Shown here: positions 1-12,940 of the stretch, one piece after another
Position numbering within the stretch: the first letter of the stretch is position 1
Layout of the letters: each line of letters begins with the position of its first letter
NCBI RefSeq assembly: GCF_964355755.1
Contig: NC_092676.1
Location: 1,098,288-1,162,287, forward strand
Origin: Antedon mediterranea
Lineage: Eukaryota; Echinodermata; Crinoidea; Comatulida; Antedonidae
DNA: 64,000 nt
Reading direction: 5' to 3'
Notes under the pieces: model-generated
Told to the model about the DNA's origin: nothing
Database searches by the model: none
What the model saw: the letters and a program-made list of their open reading frames with translations, nothing else
Made by a program: the position numbers and the translations under genes

Positions 1-3000
1 ACATAAATCTAAACGTTTCCATTTCAACGTACTACCATGTTGATGGCAGGCATCTGCAAGACTTTCTAGATTATCAACTGACAAGCTATAATCACTCCAT
101 TTGAAATACGTAATCATTACATTTACCAACTTGGAAAGTGAAACACCATCTATACCTGATAGATCATTTCCCTTTAGCTTAAGTATGCCACTTTTTAGTA
201 TCACTTTGTTTAATTCACACTCCTCCAATAAGTCTCTTATAATAGTACCTGAAAGATTACAATTAACCAAGTCAAGTTTATGTAATTTTGGTGAGAATTG
301 TAATAACCAAGCTAATTTGGATCCTTTAATTGCAGCTAAATAAAGATCACTTAAAGTTAAAAGTTTCCATGTCAACTTACGACCATGTTCATGGCAGGCA
401 TCTGCGAGACTTTCTAGATTATTAACCGACAAGCCATATTTATCCCAAATGAAAGGTTCATAACTATAATCAGGGGAATAGTAACAAATTAGATTAACAC
501 ACTTGGAAAGTGAAACACCATCTATATCTGAAAGATCATTTCCCTTTAGCTTAAACATGTCACGTTTTAATATCACTTTGTTTACTTCACATTCTTTCAA
601 TAAGTCTCTTATAATAGTACCCGAGAGATTACAATTAACCAAGTCAAGTTGACGTAATTCTGGTGAGAATTGAATTAACCAAGCTAATTTGGATCCTTTA
701 ATTGCAGCTAAATAAAGACCACATAAATCTAAATGTTCCCATGTCAACTTACAACCATGTTCATGGCAGGCATCTGCGAGACTTTCTAGATTATTAACCG
801 ACAAGCTATAATGACTCCATTTGAAATACTTATTTAATACGTTTACTAACTTGGAAAGTGAAACACCATCAATATCTGAAAGATTATTTTCCTTTAGTCT
901 AAGCATGTTAGGATTTAATACCACTTTGTTTACTTCACATTCTTCCAATAATTCTCTTATAATAGTACCAGAGATATGACAATCAACCATGCTAAGCCAA
1001 CATACATCTGGTGACAATTGTAATAACCAAGCTAATTTGGATCCTTTAATTGCAGCTAAATTTAGACCATATAAATCTAATCTGTTCCATCTCAACTTAT
1101 GACCATGTTCATGGCAAGCATCTGCGAGACTTTCTAGATTATCAACTGAAAAATTATAATCACTCCATTTGAAAGAATAATCGTAATCCACTAGAGGTAC
1201 CAATTTGGAAAGTGAAACACCATCTATTGCTGAAAGATCATTTCCCTCTAGTCTAAGCCTTGTGTATTTCAATAGAACCTTGCCTTTCTTATTGAATAAT
1301 TTATTAAATACTGCACCAGATAATTGACAATCACTCAATATTATGCAATGAGTTATGTTCATCAAAATTCTTAGTGAACCTACAGAAATATTACTTAGAT
1401 CATTATGACTGAGATCAATCTGTCTAAATTCTAAGGAGATATCATTTACTTGATCAATAACATGATTCAATACATCAATACTACCAGGTTTGAACTTCAG
1501 ATACAGTGGTTTGGAAGAAAATTTCAACAAATGAATCAAAAATTTACGATTTGTTGACTTCATAACATTAATCCGCTTTAAACTGTATTTAAATTGAAAA
1601 TTAACCATTACAGCTGAAAGGGTATCAAACTCTTCTAACATTGAATGCAATTTAAACAACCGGTCACTAACATCATAAACAGACGAACGTACGATATCAC
1701 AATCACTTAATTCATGTCTCGGATTGTGATAATCTATCAGATTGTCACTCATTAGTCCATGTATAATTATATAGATATGAACTAACATAGAACAAAATGT
1801 TTCTGTTGGTTTAGTGTCTTTTGTTTTTATGATCTTTAATAATGTATCTACAACACTCATTGGATCTTCCTTAACCCTTTCAAAACAAATGTTCATAAGC
1901 TGTACCAAATGTTTGTTTTCAAATTGTTGTTTTGCTTTTTGATTATCCAAATCATCATAATCAAGAACATTCTTAAACATCTCACAAACAGCATCAGTTG
2001 ATATGTTTGGTAACTCACGTATTACATGTATTTCATGTTCTGGTTTCACATAGCTGAAATATTTTGCTAGTGAATAGTAGTTTGCAGCTGTTTTCACCTT
2101 TAACCAATGTTTTATAATTTTACCAGCATCTTTACCTAGGAATTCCATAGTGAATATGATTGTCATGTGCAGATATGGATTTAACAGCATCTTTTTACAC
2201 TCTTCTTCATTCATCTCATTTGACAAACATGCATTAGCAAGGTAAAACCCTGCTAATGCCTCTGAAACTAGCTTGTGTGGTGGTGCAAACACTGCCTTTC
2301 TATCAGTTTTAATACTAGATGCTTTTTTGTAAACAAATCCAAGTTTCAGTGCTAATTCTACTGTATCCTTGTCAACCATACACTCAAACTCATTTTTGTA
2401 GATATAGAGATTGTTTTCAGTCAGGCCGTTAAACATACATTGACCTAGTGCAAGTATAGCCTTTTTATATGGAGCTCGAATTTCCCATATTTCTGCAATT
2501 TTATTTTCCTCAACCTTTGTATGTTGATTTAAAGTACAACAAATAAATTCTTTAAAAAAATCTGACATGGTAATTGAAAGTATTTCATCTGTCATTGGCA
2601 TAGAAGAAGTGGATTGGTCACACAAACTACAAATTATAAGTAATAACAATGGAGATGAACACAGTTCCTCTAAGTGTACTGTTTTGTTTTTAACCTGCCA
2701 TTGATATTTGTATGGTGGTTTAAGGTCTAATTTTGTAATCAACCTTTCTCCTAATTCAGGATTATTTTTAAAGTATTTCTCAATATAAAACTTCTTGCTT
2801 TCTTTACTAAATCCATTGACCTGAACATGCACATCACAGTTTTCAACAAATGTTGTAATGTTTAGAGGTCGAGATGTTATTAATGTGGTATTATTGTAAC
2901 CTGAACTAAACTTTAACAATTTCAGTCGATTTTTAGCACCTTTCTTCAACTCATCTAATCCATCTAATAGTAAAACTATTTCATCCCCATTTTCTATTAT

Positions 3001-3479
3001 GAACGCTTTAATTAATTCCATAGGATCTTCTTTGGATACACTTTTCAAATGATTAGCAAATCTTTCAAGGTCAATTTGATCAACAATACTATCTATGATG
3101 GTGTTTCCTAGCTCTATGTCTCTGATATTTATTAGAAACAATAGTTTGTCAGAAAATGTATCATCCTTACCCTTAGCCCAGTTATAAGCAATGTACCTGA
3201 GAAGGGTTGTCTTTCCCATCCCTCCTTTACCTGTAAGTAGAACTTTACATGACTTTTTAGATTTTATAATGCTCAATACTTCTTCCAAACATGTAGGTTT
3301 AGCATTTTGCTGCCTCGTTGCCTGGTCAACCTGTTTTTGTTTTGTAGATTGAAGTAATGTGAGATCTGTGAATACATCTGCAATATCTACTTTGTGTTCT
3401 TCATCAAAAACTGCTGTTCCCATCAGGTTCATATCTTTGTATAAGTCTCGTAGTTCTTCCTTCAAAAACATCTTGATAG
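1..3479 (-). CDS. NLR gene 1 exon 4: NACHT and LRR (continues off window)
   Basis: Acceptor at 3480-3481 (tttttaacag) joins the preceding exon to read ADKAIKMFLKEEL. The frame from 3471 to base 1 is open (1,157 codons). Walker A lies near 3,205-3,230 and Walker B near 2,945-2,990. At least four LRR units are visible (conserved ESLADACH motif near bases 46, 390, 765 and 1,110). Individual units differ from each other by many substitutions. The true C terminus is not in the window. Confidence 0.85.
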
Positions 3480-5846
3480 CTGTTAAAAAATTAATTGCAT
3501 TATATAAAAGATTCAATGAAAATTCAGTAAAAAAAGTAATCACATGTAAATTTAATAGCATATCTAATTTCCAATCATGTGACCGAGTTAGCGACTTTTT
3601 AAGGTGTGTTTATCCTGAATGTTTTATTTCTTGAACTATAGTTTTATAGAAACAACAGAATGTATCGATTATGTAACGGTAGAACATCTATAAGTGTACA
3701 ACAACAAAGATCAATACCATAAAATCATTATTTTGCACGCATCAAAAAAAATAAGAACATTTCAATGTGGTGGGTGTTTTACCATTAGTTTAAGGATGCC
3801 ATTGAATCAGGTTAAAAATTACCTTTATCTGCTGGTGATAGCTTACTTTCTTTAGAGTTAGAAGAGGAAAGCTTCATTACTGTTTCACCTAATGAAAAAA
3901 TCAACAAAATAACTACTTTGCGAAACCACCTAATTACTGAAAAAAAAAACCAACAATCATGTTGGTAAAAGTAGTTTGAACTCAATACAAAATAATTCAT
4001 GCAGAACTAATTCAAAACATTAATTAAACTTTGAATAATTAAATATGAAATCAATAAACAACTCTAAGGGAACATTACTATAATTTGTCTGACATAGTGC
4101 TTTGGAGAGAGTGTTCTTTTTCTTTTCATATTCATATTCATTCATATACACATTTATTCAGTTATTTATGGCAACAACTGTGGCTCGCACTAGAAGCAAT
4201 AGCTTGTCTCATGAGGGCCATATACAATACAAATATGCAAATACATAAAAAGAAAAAAAATGTATAAAACAATAAACAATAATATAAGTCAAAAACGAAA
4301 AAATATTGAGCATAACAAAAGTAACATTTTACATATTTTTTTAAGTAATTAAAGATACAGAAAGTTTTATTTTAACAGGGAGATCATTTCATAATTTAGG
4401 TCAAATTTTGGACAAATGGAAGTAAAACAACTTTTAATACAGTATCAGAATACTGTTTTATGGATTTCATAGGCTAATATACCTATACTGTATTATAGTA
4501 CTATACAGTACATTACCTTCCTGTAGAATGGAAACAGCCTGTCTGAGTTCTAGTCGTTCCAATATTTCAATAAATCCTTCCATTGTTTTTGTCGTGATCA
4601 CCTGTTCATGCTCTAGATCTCTTATCATAGCCCAGCTATCTTCATATTTCTTCAGAGGTGTGTTGTAGATTGCATCAATGTTTGATACATCACATGGCAT
4701 CAGACAGTAACCAAATTGGATTAATTTCTGCCTGTGGATTGTGAACCTAGTAATTGGGGCTTGTTTGTCAATGACAGGAAATGATGGTATCTTTTCTTTA
4801 AGCTTACGCTGGAGAGAAAATTCTTCAGTTAACTTGATGACATCATGAAGAAGAGTAAGATCTTGATAATTTAATTCATCAGCTGATTCCAGTACATTTA
4901 ACAGATCTATCATCTCAGTGATTCCTGATAGTTTATACTCTTTCACAAGATCTCTGAACAATACTTTCAACATACCAAGTTGGTTGCGAGCATCAAAATA
5001 CTTGGATATAAATATTTTCAGAAAGTTAAAATCTTTCTCTGGTATTCCTAAAAATAGTTAAAATATATGTAATAAAATATAAATATACAGTGTTAAGATG
5101 ATGCGTGTATTCTTTCTTATTGACTTATGATGTAATGGTAGCAATTTACAGTATTTAAACTTTATATTCTGGAAACTCGCTCCATAATTTCTAGCTTTTT
5201 TTCTTGTTTGTATCTTTACTGATAGCTTTAATTTTATATTAATTATATGTGTATAATAATATATATAATACATGTCATCACAAACTGTATACAGATCAAG
5301 ACAGATCTATAATAACTCTATTCCCACCAAAAATTAATCTTTTTGTCAACTAACATGTCCATTCTATAGTGACCATCAGTTCTATACAAATGGAAGATGA
5401 ATTCTAGAGTTGATATAATTATCTCATAGTTTTCTATTGGAACAGTGAAAGGTGTATTAGTTACCATGGTGATAAAAAACAATGAATTTAGAGTAGTTTC
5501 ACCGTGCCAAAAGGTTGGATGCACACTTTTATTTAGTTACATGATGCAACTTCAATCAAGAAAGGAATTTTTCCAATGTATCATGGGAATTCTACTGTGA
5601 AATTCTATTAGAGTACACTAGCTTTATGCAATGGTGAAAGAAAGATAACTGAACTAAATACTTGGCCATTTTATTATTACAGATACTTGGTAAAATATTT
5701 TTGTCAGCAGACTAATATTAAAACCTAATTCTACAATAACAATCACATGTAAATCTATCTCTAACTATTTGGTGAGATAGAAACCACAGTTTATTCAAAA
5801 GATGTGTGAATTACCATGGTTACTTACCTTTAGTGGATGCCGCCAT
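1..5846 (-). CDS. NLR gene 1: DED-like / NACHT / LRR receptor, 3' end outside window
   Basis: Likely intracellular innate immune receptor. Four coding exons join in frame: 5846-5828 (MAASTK), 5047-4517, 3888-3823 and 3479-1, all with GT-AG borders and phase-1 introns. They total 4,095 nt, or 1,365 codons without a stop. Order: two death-fold modules that look most like death effector domains (exon 2, about residues 10-180), a Ser-rich linker (exon 3), a NACHT domain with Walker A GKGGMGKTT and Walker B LLLDGLDEL, then leucine-rich repeats with a ~119-residue period continuing past base 1. The domain order is typical of metazoan NLRs; ligand and partners are unknown. The LRR units here are diverged from each other, unlike gene 2. 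The start is chosen because MAASTK splices in phase onto the DED exon and matches MASSK of gene 2. DED rather than death or CARD is a judgement from the helix pattern. The gene is intact as far as it is seen. Confidence 0.85.
3823..3888 (-). CDS. NLR gene 1 exon 3: Ser-rich linker
   Basis: 66-nt symmetric phase 1-1 exon encoding a linker that begins ETVMKLSSSNSKESK between the DED-like region and NACHT. Acceptor ttttttcattag, donor G|GTAATT. It is homologous to the gene 2 exon at 28562-28627 and, more distantly, to 34290-34367. Confidence 0.75.
4517..5047 (-). CDS. NLR gene 1 exon 2: tandem DED-like death-fold region
   Basis: 531 nt, phase 1-1. Acceptor ctatttttag at 5048-5049; donor GAAG|GTAATG at 4515-4517. 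It encodes about 177 residues with two helical modules. The first ends in DLTLLHDVIKLTEEF, typical of DED helices 5-6. The second contains KKYEDSWAMIRDLEH and FIEILERLEL. Death-fold domains recruit adaptors or caspases by homotypic contact; no partner can be named from sequence alone. Confidence 0.75.
5828..5846 (-). CDS. NLR gene 1 exon 1: start codon exon (MAASTK)
   Basis: Short first coding exon ATGGCGGCATCCACTAAAG followed by donor GTAAGTAA. The single trailing G completes a Gly codon with exon 2. It matches the gene 2 exon 1 (MASSK) in length class, donor and phase, which supports it as the true start. Any 5' UTR lies upstream of 5846; no TATA box was assigned. Confidence 0.7.
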
Positions 5847-7162
5847 GTTGTTGAACTAGAACTTTAGATTTATTAAAGTATGTTTTTTCCAAATGTGTTC
5901 TGTAAACCATAGAGAAAAAGAAATAAGTAATCAAAAAAATAAAATTAATAATTATCTACACACAAGTCTTTATTAGGGAGGATGGTCGGCCTCATTTACG
6001 ATGGCAAAAAAAATATGATATGCCTGTCACGACAAAAATGGTCCAGGGTCAAAAAATCGGTCCGGCCGGACCAGTTTTGGCTCTAAATTTCTAAACTAAA
6101 AGCAGTCCGCGAACTGCAAAAATTGGTTTTATCAATTTTAATTAAATTACTAGGCCTACGATATGTGTTTATCGCTAGAAAAATATCCCATGATAAATAT
6201 GTAAGTTATCTTGTCGGATAAATACCATAAATAAAATATGTATTTTTATTTAGGTGTTCTGTCAGATTACAGCCTGCCACACACTCACATGAACGGGTAT
6301 GGGACGCGATATTGCCAGCTAGATTTTATTTTATGATTGAGGCCTTTTTTCTTCCTCGGCCTAATCAATATAAATATTGGTATAATTGTTATATTATAAT
6401 TTGTATTGAATTGATTTATTGATTAATTAACCATAAATCAGTAATATATTAAATTGTTTTTAACATAATGGGGAAACGAAGAATCAATTAAAAACGGACA
6501 GATTATACACAAAAAGCCTAACAATTAGTATTATTGTTGCTACTATATAATGATTAAAAAAAACAGGCCTAATTTATAATATTAAAATAACAAATGAAAC
6601 CACATAGTTTTCTATATAATGGCTGATCATGGTCTTTTTTTTAATGATATATATACATTATTACTAATTTTGCGCACCATATATTTGTAAGACCAAAAAC
6701 AGTCTTACTGCCCAGACTGATTTTATCCAGGCTGGACAAATTTTGACAGTCAAAATTGGTCTGGCTGGACAGGTTTTTGCAGCCATAAATGGTGCGCCGA
6801 TTTTGGTGTGCCCATATATGGACACAATGACATAAAATTACTACCACATTTGGGCACTTCACACTTTGTCAAAATAGTTTGTTAATGTAGTCTATTCAAA
6901 CTTTCGAAATTATATAGCATGAAAAAATTTAAATAATAATAGGAATCCCTGTAGGCCTATACTACCATATTAAAAATCTTCAATTAGTTTTTACGTTATG
7001 GCTAAAGATACGGTACCGGCTTAAAACTAAGGTACGGTAATTAGAGAGGGCGGTATGTAAGGAAGATGTTAATCAAATAGGTTATTGTAATGATGGTCTT
7101 CAGCAAGCCAGCTGTAATGCGCTTGTGATGAGGCTCTTGTATGGAATGCCTCCTCTGCCTTC
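5847..7162. other. Upstream region of NLR gene 1, no gene seen
   Basis: AT-rich DNA that should contain the 5' UTR and promoter of NLR gene 1. A motif pairing 'ccggccggacc' with 'ctggctggacag' recurs loosely at 6,040-6,080 and 6,715-6,775. No ORF with protein-like composition and no RNA gene was recognised. Confidence 0.4.
6798..6893. mobile_element. Truncated MITE fragment (same family as those in the ATG5 introns)
   Basis: The stretch with 'gtgcccatatatggacacaatgac', 'ccacatttgggcacttcaca' and 'tttgtcaaaatagtttg' matches the interior and right end of the short TIR elements at 61,519-61,676 and 62,439-62,592. The left TIR is missing. Confidence 0.5.
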
Positions 7163-7575
7163 AGTTCACATTTATCATGCAGTACACACCAATCTTCATG
7201 CAGTACACACCAATGGTCATGCAGTACACACCAATGGTCATGCAGTACACACCAATCGTCATGCAGTACACACCAATCGTCATGCAGTACACACCAAACA
7301 TCATGCAGTACACACCAATCGTCATGCAGTACACACCAATCGTCATGCAGTACACACCAATCGTCATGCAGTACACACCAATGGTCATGCAGTACACACC
7401 AATTGTCATGCAGTACACACCAATCGTCGTTCACATTTATCATGCAGTACACACCAATCGTCATGCAGTACACACCAATCGTCATGCAGTACACACCAAA
7501 CATCATGCAGTACACACCAATTGTCATGCAGTACACACCAATCGTCATGCAGTACACACCAATCGTCATGCAGTC
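7163..7575. repeat. 21-bp minisatellite (about 19 units)
   Basis: Direct repeats of catgcagtacacaccaat plus a variable triplet (cgt, ggt, tgt, cat). The array is interrupted at about 7,427-7,443 by a second copy of its own left border (ttcacatttatcatgcag), so a block was duplicated. The period is a multiple of three and the unit lacks stops in several frames, so long repetitive ORFs arise on both strands; these are not taken as genes. Confidence 0.9.
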
Positions 7576-7611
7576 AAATATTGCGTAATTTATACCGCCA
7601 CCTATCGACAA

Positions 7612-7868
7612 AATCGAATATCACGTGAGGTTTATTAGACGGCTGTAAAACTAAGACTATTTAAACTTCTTTTATAGAATTCAATAATTGCAATGGCCTC
7701 CTAGCCGCGCCTGTGTCTCGCATAATAAATTATTGTATATATAAAAAACAGAGCATTCACAGAGATGTGTAGCGGTTAAAATAAGTACAGTATGTCAAAC
7801 ATAAAAGAAATCTTAGAGTCGATGGCCTAGTTTTACAGCCGTCTAATAAACGTCACGTGATATTCAAT
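7612..7868. mobile_element. Inverted-repeat element (probable MITE)
   Basis: Arms of about 45 bp at 7,612-7,656 and 7,821-7,868 are near-perfect inverted copies; both carry tattagacggctgtaaaact or its complement next to a CACGTGA box. The ~165-bp centre has no ORF. A non-autonomous DNA element is the simplest reading, but no target-site duplication was identified. Confidence 0.5.
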
Positions 7869-8063
7869 TTTTATAAACCATTTTTTATAATTGAGGCGTG
7901 CCATACATTAACAATATTGACGATTGTGGCGGCCGAAATGAACAATACATATTTTGTCCTTTTTGGCGTTTCATGATTTTAGGCGTTCCATAACCGGCGG
8001 CCGAAATGACTGGCGGCCGATATGCATTGTGACCCGATGACATCTTTTTAGATTATTTAGAGT

Positions 8064-8256
8064 TTAGGTTTTTAATATTTAGGAACAAGTTTTAATATTT
8101 AGGAACGAGTTTTAGATTTAGGAATGAGTTTTATATTTCGAAACGAGTTTTATATTTCGAAACGAGTTTTATATTTCGAAACGATTTTTATATATTAGGA
8201 ACAAGTTTTATATTTATAGGAAAGAGTTTTCTATTTAGGTACGAATTTTAGGAATG
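8064..8256. repeat. ~20-bp minisatellite
   Basis: About nine degenerate units of the form ttttatattt(a/c)g(g/a)aacgag, 19-21 bp each. No coding signal. Confidence 0.7.
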
Positions 8257-8333
8257 CAATTTATAATTCCGTACCTTTAGTTTTTAGAAGTATGGATACG
8301 GTATCTTTAGCCACGGCGTAGTTTTTAATACTT

Positions 8334-8644
8334 TTTACTTACAATTCACCAATGTACCTTGTAGCATTAAGGTTACCATTTAAATGCAAAGGAGGCTCAG
8401 GTATCTTGATGTACAGCATATACATGTTACAGAGCACCTGCACAAATTCACTCACAGGCCTCCTAAACGCCTTTAAAACTGGTTTTAAAAATAAACTCTT
8501 GATCTGGCAATACGCACTACTCGCAATACGACAGTAAGAAGATGTTACACTTGCTAACTCCTGCTACTTGGATTAAATTCTATTGAAAGAAACGTGTATA
8601 TATAGATGTATATAAAACGTAAAATTAAGGTTTGCTTTCTAATT
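8334..8644. repeat. Duplicated segment copy A, left part
   Basis: Closely matches copy B: 8,334-8,414 aligns with 42,106-42,174, and 8,415-8,644 aligns with 57,231-57,455. It shares tttacttacaattcaccaat and gcaaaggaggctcaggtat. Copy A lacks the giant foldback inserted in copy B and so shows the empty target ttgatgtac at 8,406-8,414. A minus-strand open frame here is broken by indels in copy B, so coding is not supported. Confidence 0.75.
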
Positions 8645-8718
8645 GGTTATCCGCAACGAAGTTGCAGGATAACCTCTTGTGATTGTACGAAATCATCATC
8701 ATCATCTTTTTCTTAATT
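8645..8718 (+). mobile_element. Helentron-like unit 1, 5' head
   Basis: Head ggttatccgcaacgaagttg folding on itself, cut by the insertion beginning at 8,719. The body appears to resume at 12,941. Confidence 0.55.
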
Positions 8719-9869
8719 GGTTATCCGCAACGAAGTTGCAGGATAACCTCTTGTGATTGTACGAAATCAACCTGTATGATTTTTGTGTAACGCTTTTCTC
8801 TAAAACTCGCAAACATAACATTTCGGTAACTATCTTAACATATTGACATTTACGTAACGTCGTCAAGCGAAGCTTTTCATGACGTTTACAATTGCGCAAC
8901 GTGACTTACGCGCGATTTAACGATTTTGTCGTATTTAACATAGCTCGACAACCAAATAACATTTCAACTTGAAACTTTGCAAAAGTTTAATTTATATCAT
9001 GCGCTAACTTTCTGTTGAAAAAAAATTGCGTGTTTTACACAAAGTTACGCGCGCACGCGCATTTAAAATTTCAAAATGCGCAAAATTAATTTATAATCAA
9101 CTTTCTACGCGTTTCATGTCGTTTTAAGCATGTCAAAAATTCCCACGCGTGCGCACATTTTTACGTGTGCGGTGCGCACGTAGTATTGAAAACGTACTTT
9201 TTTCACGTGATTTATATTTTTCCAGCCTTTTCTAGTAATTTTACCAAATTTTAAACAATTTCGACTTAAAGATACGTCATACGAGCACGTCGAATTGGAC
9301 AATTTGCGCGCGTTTTTTATGAAAAGGTTAAAAAATTCGTTTAAAATATGCCTTTTTTAAAACAGTCGTAATTTCTAAACTAGACGGTCAACTTTTTGTG
9401 GATGGCATATTCTGGAAGTAGATGAGTTGTAGATATCGGATCAGGTATTAATATGGCTAACCGGACATTGTGACGTCATCGTATGGCCACGCGAATATAA
9501 AATTTAGGATTTTTGTATCTTTCGTCATAGCTCATCACATTGAATAGAGCGCATCTCCACTTATCCGTTTTCCATTTTCACCCCGATTTTGATTTTGTCT
9601 AGGTCAATCAAGTATCTTTCGCATGAGTTAAAAATATTTTAATTTTTTTGACGTCATCATGCCTAAAAATTTTAATCACGTGTGGCATCAATTTCATCTT
9701 TACAGTAAATTTTAATCTGTTATAGCTCGTAAGAATAAAACTTGATAATCACGATTAAAACTTTTTCTGGAAGCTATTGGATTGTAGATACGAAATTATG
9801 TAAAAATGTTGCCAATCGGATGTTGTGACGTCATCATATGGCCAGTTAAATAAAAAAGGTCGTATTTTT
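8719..9869 (+). mobile_element. Helentron-like unit 2, truncated at 3' end
   Basis: Full head and ~1.15 kb of body, closely matching 12,955-14,045. It stops at 'cgtattttt' where the next head begins at 9,870. Its own 3' hairpin is absent. Confidence 0.55.
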
Positions 9870-9945
9870 AGTTATCCGCTTAGTAGCGGATAACTCCTTG
9901 TAATCGTCCTGTTTCATCATATTTTTTTTTCTTTTCTGTATTATT
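9870..9945 (+). mobile_element. Helentron-like unit 3, 5' head
   Basis: Head agttatccgcttagtagcgg followed by a T-rich tract. It is interrupted by unit 4 at 9,946, and its body resumes at 11,431. Confidence 0.55.
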
Positions 9946-11430
9946 AGTTATCCGCTTAGTAGCGGATAACTCCTTGTAATCGTCCTGGATCTTTTTTTTT
10001 TTTTTCTTTATATTATTCTTCTTTCTTTCTCCTCCATTTTTGTGTCTCGCGTATCTCAAAAACTTGTACACATAACATTTCATAACTTTGTCATCATATG
10101 GACATTTACGTGAAGTTGTGCACCTCCTATTTTTTAATGACGTCAGAGTTGCGCAACGTGACTTACGCGCGATTTTATGAATTTCATTGATTGATCATAG
10201 GATAAAAAATAAAAGTCATTTTGTATTGACACTTGGTGAATATTTAAGTCATATCAAGGGCAAACTTTCTATGGATTAAAAATGGCATGTTTTACAAGAA
10301 GTTACGTGCACACGCGCATTTCTCCTCCATTTTTGTGTCTCGCGTATCTCAAAAACGTGTAAATATAACATTTCATAACTTTGTCAACATATGGGCATTC
10401 ACGTGAAGTTGTGCACCTCCTATTGTGAATGACCTCAGAAATGCGCAACGTGACTTACGCGCGATTTTATGAATTTCGCGTATTTAACATAGATTGAAAA
10501 CCATATAACAATTTAAATTGAAACTTAGCAAAAGTTTAATTTATATCTTGCGCTAACTTTTTGTGTACTAAAAATGGCATGTTTTACACGAAGTTACGCG
10601 CGCACGCGCATTTAAAATTTAAAATGCGCAAAATTAATTTCTAATCAACTTTCTACGCTGATCATGACATTTTGAGCATGTCAAAAATTCCCACGCGCGC
10701 GAACAATCTTACGCGCGTGGTCCGCATGTAGCGCTAAAAACATCTTTTTTGCGTGAATTATGTTTTTTCAGCCTTTTATAGTAATTTTATCAACTTTTAA
10801 AACAATTTAGACTTAAAATTACGTCATACGAGCACGTCGAATTGTACAATTTGTGCGTGTTTTTAATGAAAAAATTAAAAAATTCGTCAAAATTATGCCT
10901 TTTTTTAAACAATCATAGATTCTAAACTACGAGGTAAACTTTTTTTTACTTACATATTCTGGAAGGTGATGAGTTGTAGATATCGGATCATTAATCAATA
11001 TGGTTAACCGGACATTGTGACCTCATCGTATGGCCACACGAATGTAAAATATATGATTTTTGTCTCTTTCGTTATTGCTCCTCACATTAAATGGAGCGCA
11101 TCACCGTTATCTGTATTCCTTTTTCTCCGAGATTTTAATATTGTCTAGGTCAATCAACTATCTTATGCATGTGTTAAAAATATTTAATTTTTATGACATC
11201 ATCATGCCTAAAAATTTAAATTAGGTGTATACAGATTATACTGTGTACTTTAAAATGTATATACTATGACACAAAATAGACAGAATTTAGCACTAACAAC
11301 ATATCATATTCTTCAGTTCAGGTCATAATGCCATAATCTTTTTCTGTGTGCAACATTCCAACGTATGACGTGCACGTGGCGTTTGTCGAGCGGATAACTA
11401 ACTCGTCAAAGTGACGAGTTTCATGTCTAG
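9946..11430 (+). mobile_element. Helentron-like unit 4, complete, inserted in unit 3
   Basis: Head at 9,946 and tail hairpin plus CTAG ending at 11,430. It contains an internal direct duplication: the text starting ctcctccatttttgtgtctc at about 10,030 restarts at about 10,322. Confidence 0.6.
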
Positions 11431-12940
11431 TTCTTCTTTCCTTCTGTCATTTTTGTGCGTCGCGTTTCGTTAAAACGTGTAAACAGAACATATCGTAACT
11501 TTGTCAACATATCGACATTTACGTGAACTTGTGCACCTCCTATTTTTGAATGATGTCAGAGTTGCGCAACGTGACTTACGCGCGATTTTATGAATTTCAA
11601 TGATTGATCATAGACTAAAAACCAAACATAATTTTGTTTTGACACTTTGTGAAAATTTAAGTCATATCAAGCGCAAACTTTCTATGGATTAAAAATAGCA
11701 TGTTTCACAAAAAGTTACGCGCGCACGCGCGTTTAAAATTTTGGAGTGCGAAAAATCAACTTCTAATCAACTTTCTATGCGTTTCATGTCATTTTGAGCA
11801 TGTCAAAAATTCCCACGCGCGCGAAAATTTTTACGCACGCGGTGCACATGTAGCGTTAAAAACATATTTTTTTCGCGTGATTTATGTTTTTTCAGCCTTT
11901 TCTAGTAATGTTACCAAATTTTAAACAATTTTGACTTAAAATTACGTCATACGAGCACGTCGAATTAGATAATTTGCACGCGTTTTTGGTGAAAAAGTTA
12001 AAAAATTCGTCAAAATTATGCCTATTTTTAAACAGTCATAGATTCTAAACTACATGGAGAACTTATTTTTAATTACATATTCTGGAAGTTGATGAGTTGT
12101 AAATATCGGATCATGCATTAATATGGCTAACCGGAGACTGTGACGTCATCGTATGGCCACGCGAATATAAAATATATGATTTTTGTCTCTTTCGTCATAG
12201 CTCATCACATTTAATAGAGCGCATCTCCACTTATTCGTTGTCCATTTTCACCCCGATTTTAATATATTCTAGGTCAATCAACTATCTTTTGCTTGAATAA
12301 AAATTTTTTTAATTTTTTTAACGTCATCATGCCTAAAAATTTAAATTACGTTGGTCATTAATTTCATCTTTACAGTAAATTTTAATCTGTTATACCTCGT
12401 AAGAATAAAATGTGATAATCACGATTAAAACGTTTTCAGGAAGCTATTGTATTGTAGATACAAAATCATGTGTAAATTGTGCCAATCGAATGTTGTGACG
12501 TCATCATATGGCCAGTTAAATAAAAAAAGTCGTATTTTCATCTTTTGCATTATATTTCATTACATTTAAAAGAGCGCGCATCAATATTTCACATACTCAA
12601 ATTTCTTCTACACGTTAATATGTTGTTGCTGAGATAATTTCATTCAGAAATTTCTACTTTTGCATTTCATTTTGAAACCGTCAAGATGTTAAAAATTACA
12701 ATAAAATACGGGTCCCGTAATTTCACCTATTTTACACTGTTTGTGATATGTATACAGATTGTACTGTGTATACTATATGACAAAAAATAACAGAATTCAG
12801 AAATAACAACATATCATATTCTTCAGTTCAGGTCATAATGCCTTAATATTTTTCTGTGTGCAATATTCTAACGTATGACGTGCACGTGGCGTTTGTCGAG
12901 CGGATAACTAACTCGTCAAAGTGACGAGTTTCATGTCTAG
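11431..12940 (+). mobile_element. Helentron-like unit 3, resumed body and 3' end
   Basis: Continues the unit begun at 9,870, starting directly with the post-head text cttctttc. It ends gcggataactaactcgtc, hairpin, tcatgtCTAG. A short ORF inside (11,700-11,924) is chance. Confidence 0.55.

Noticed and set aside
7069-7638. Long ORFs of HAVHTNR or MTIGVYC repeats
   Set aside because: They come from a 21-bp minisatellite that is open in several frames on both strands.
8352-8640. Possible host exon in the duplicated segment (minus-strand frame with a donor-like gtaagt)
   Set aside because: Copy B carries indels that break the frame, and no partner exons were found.
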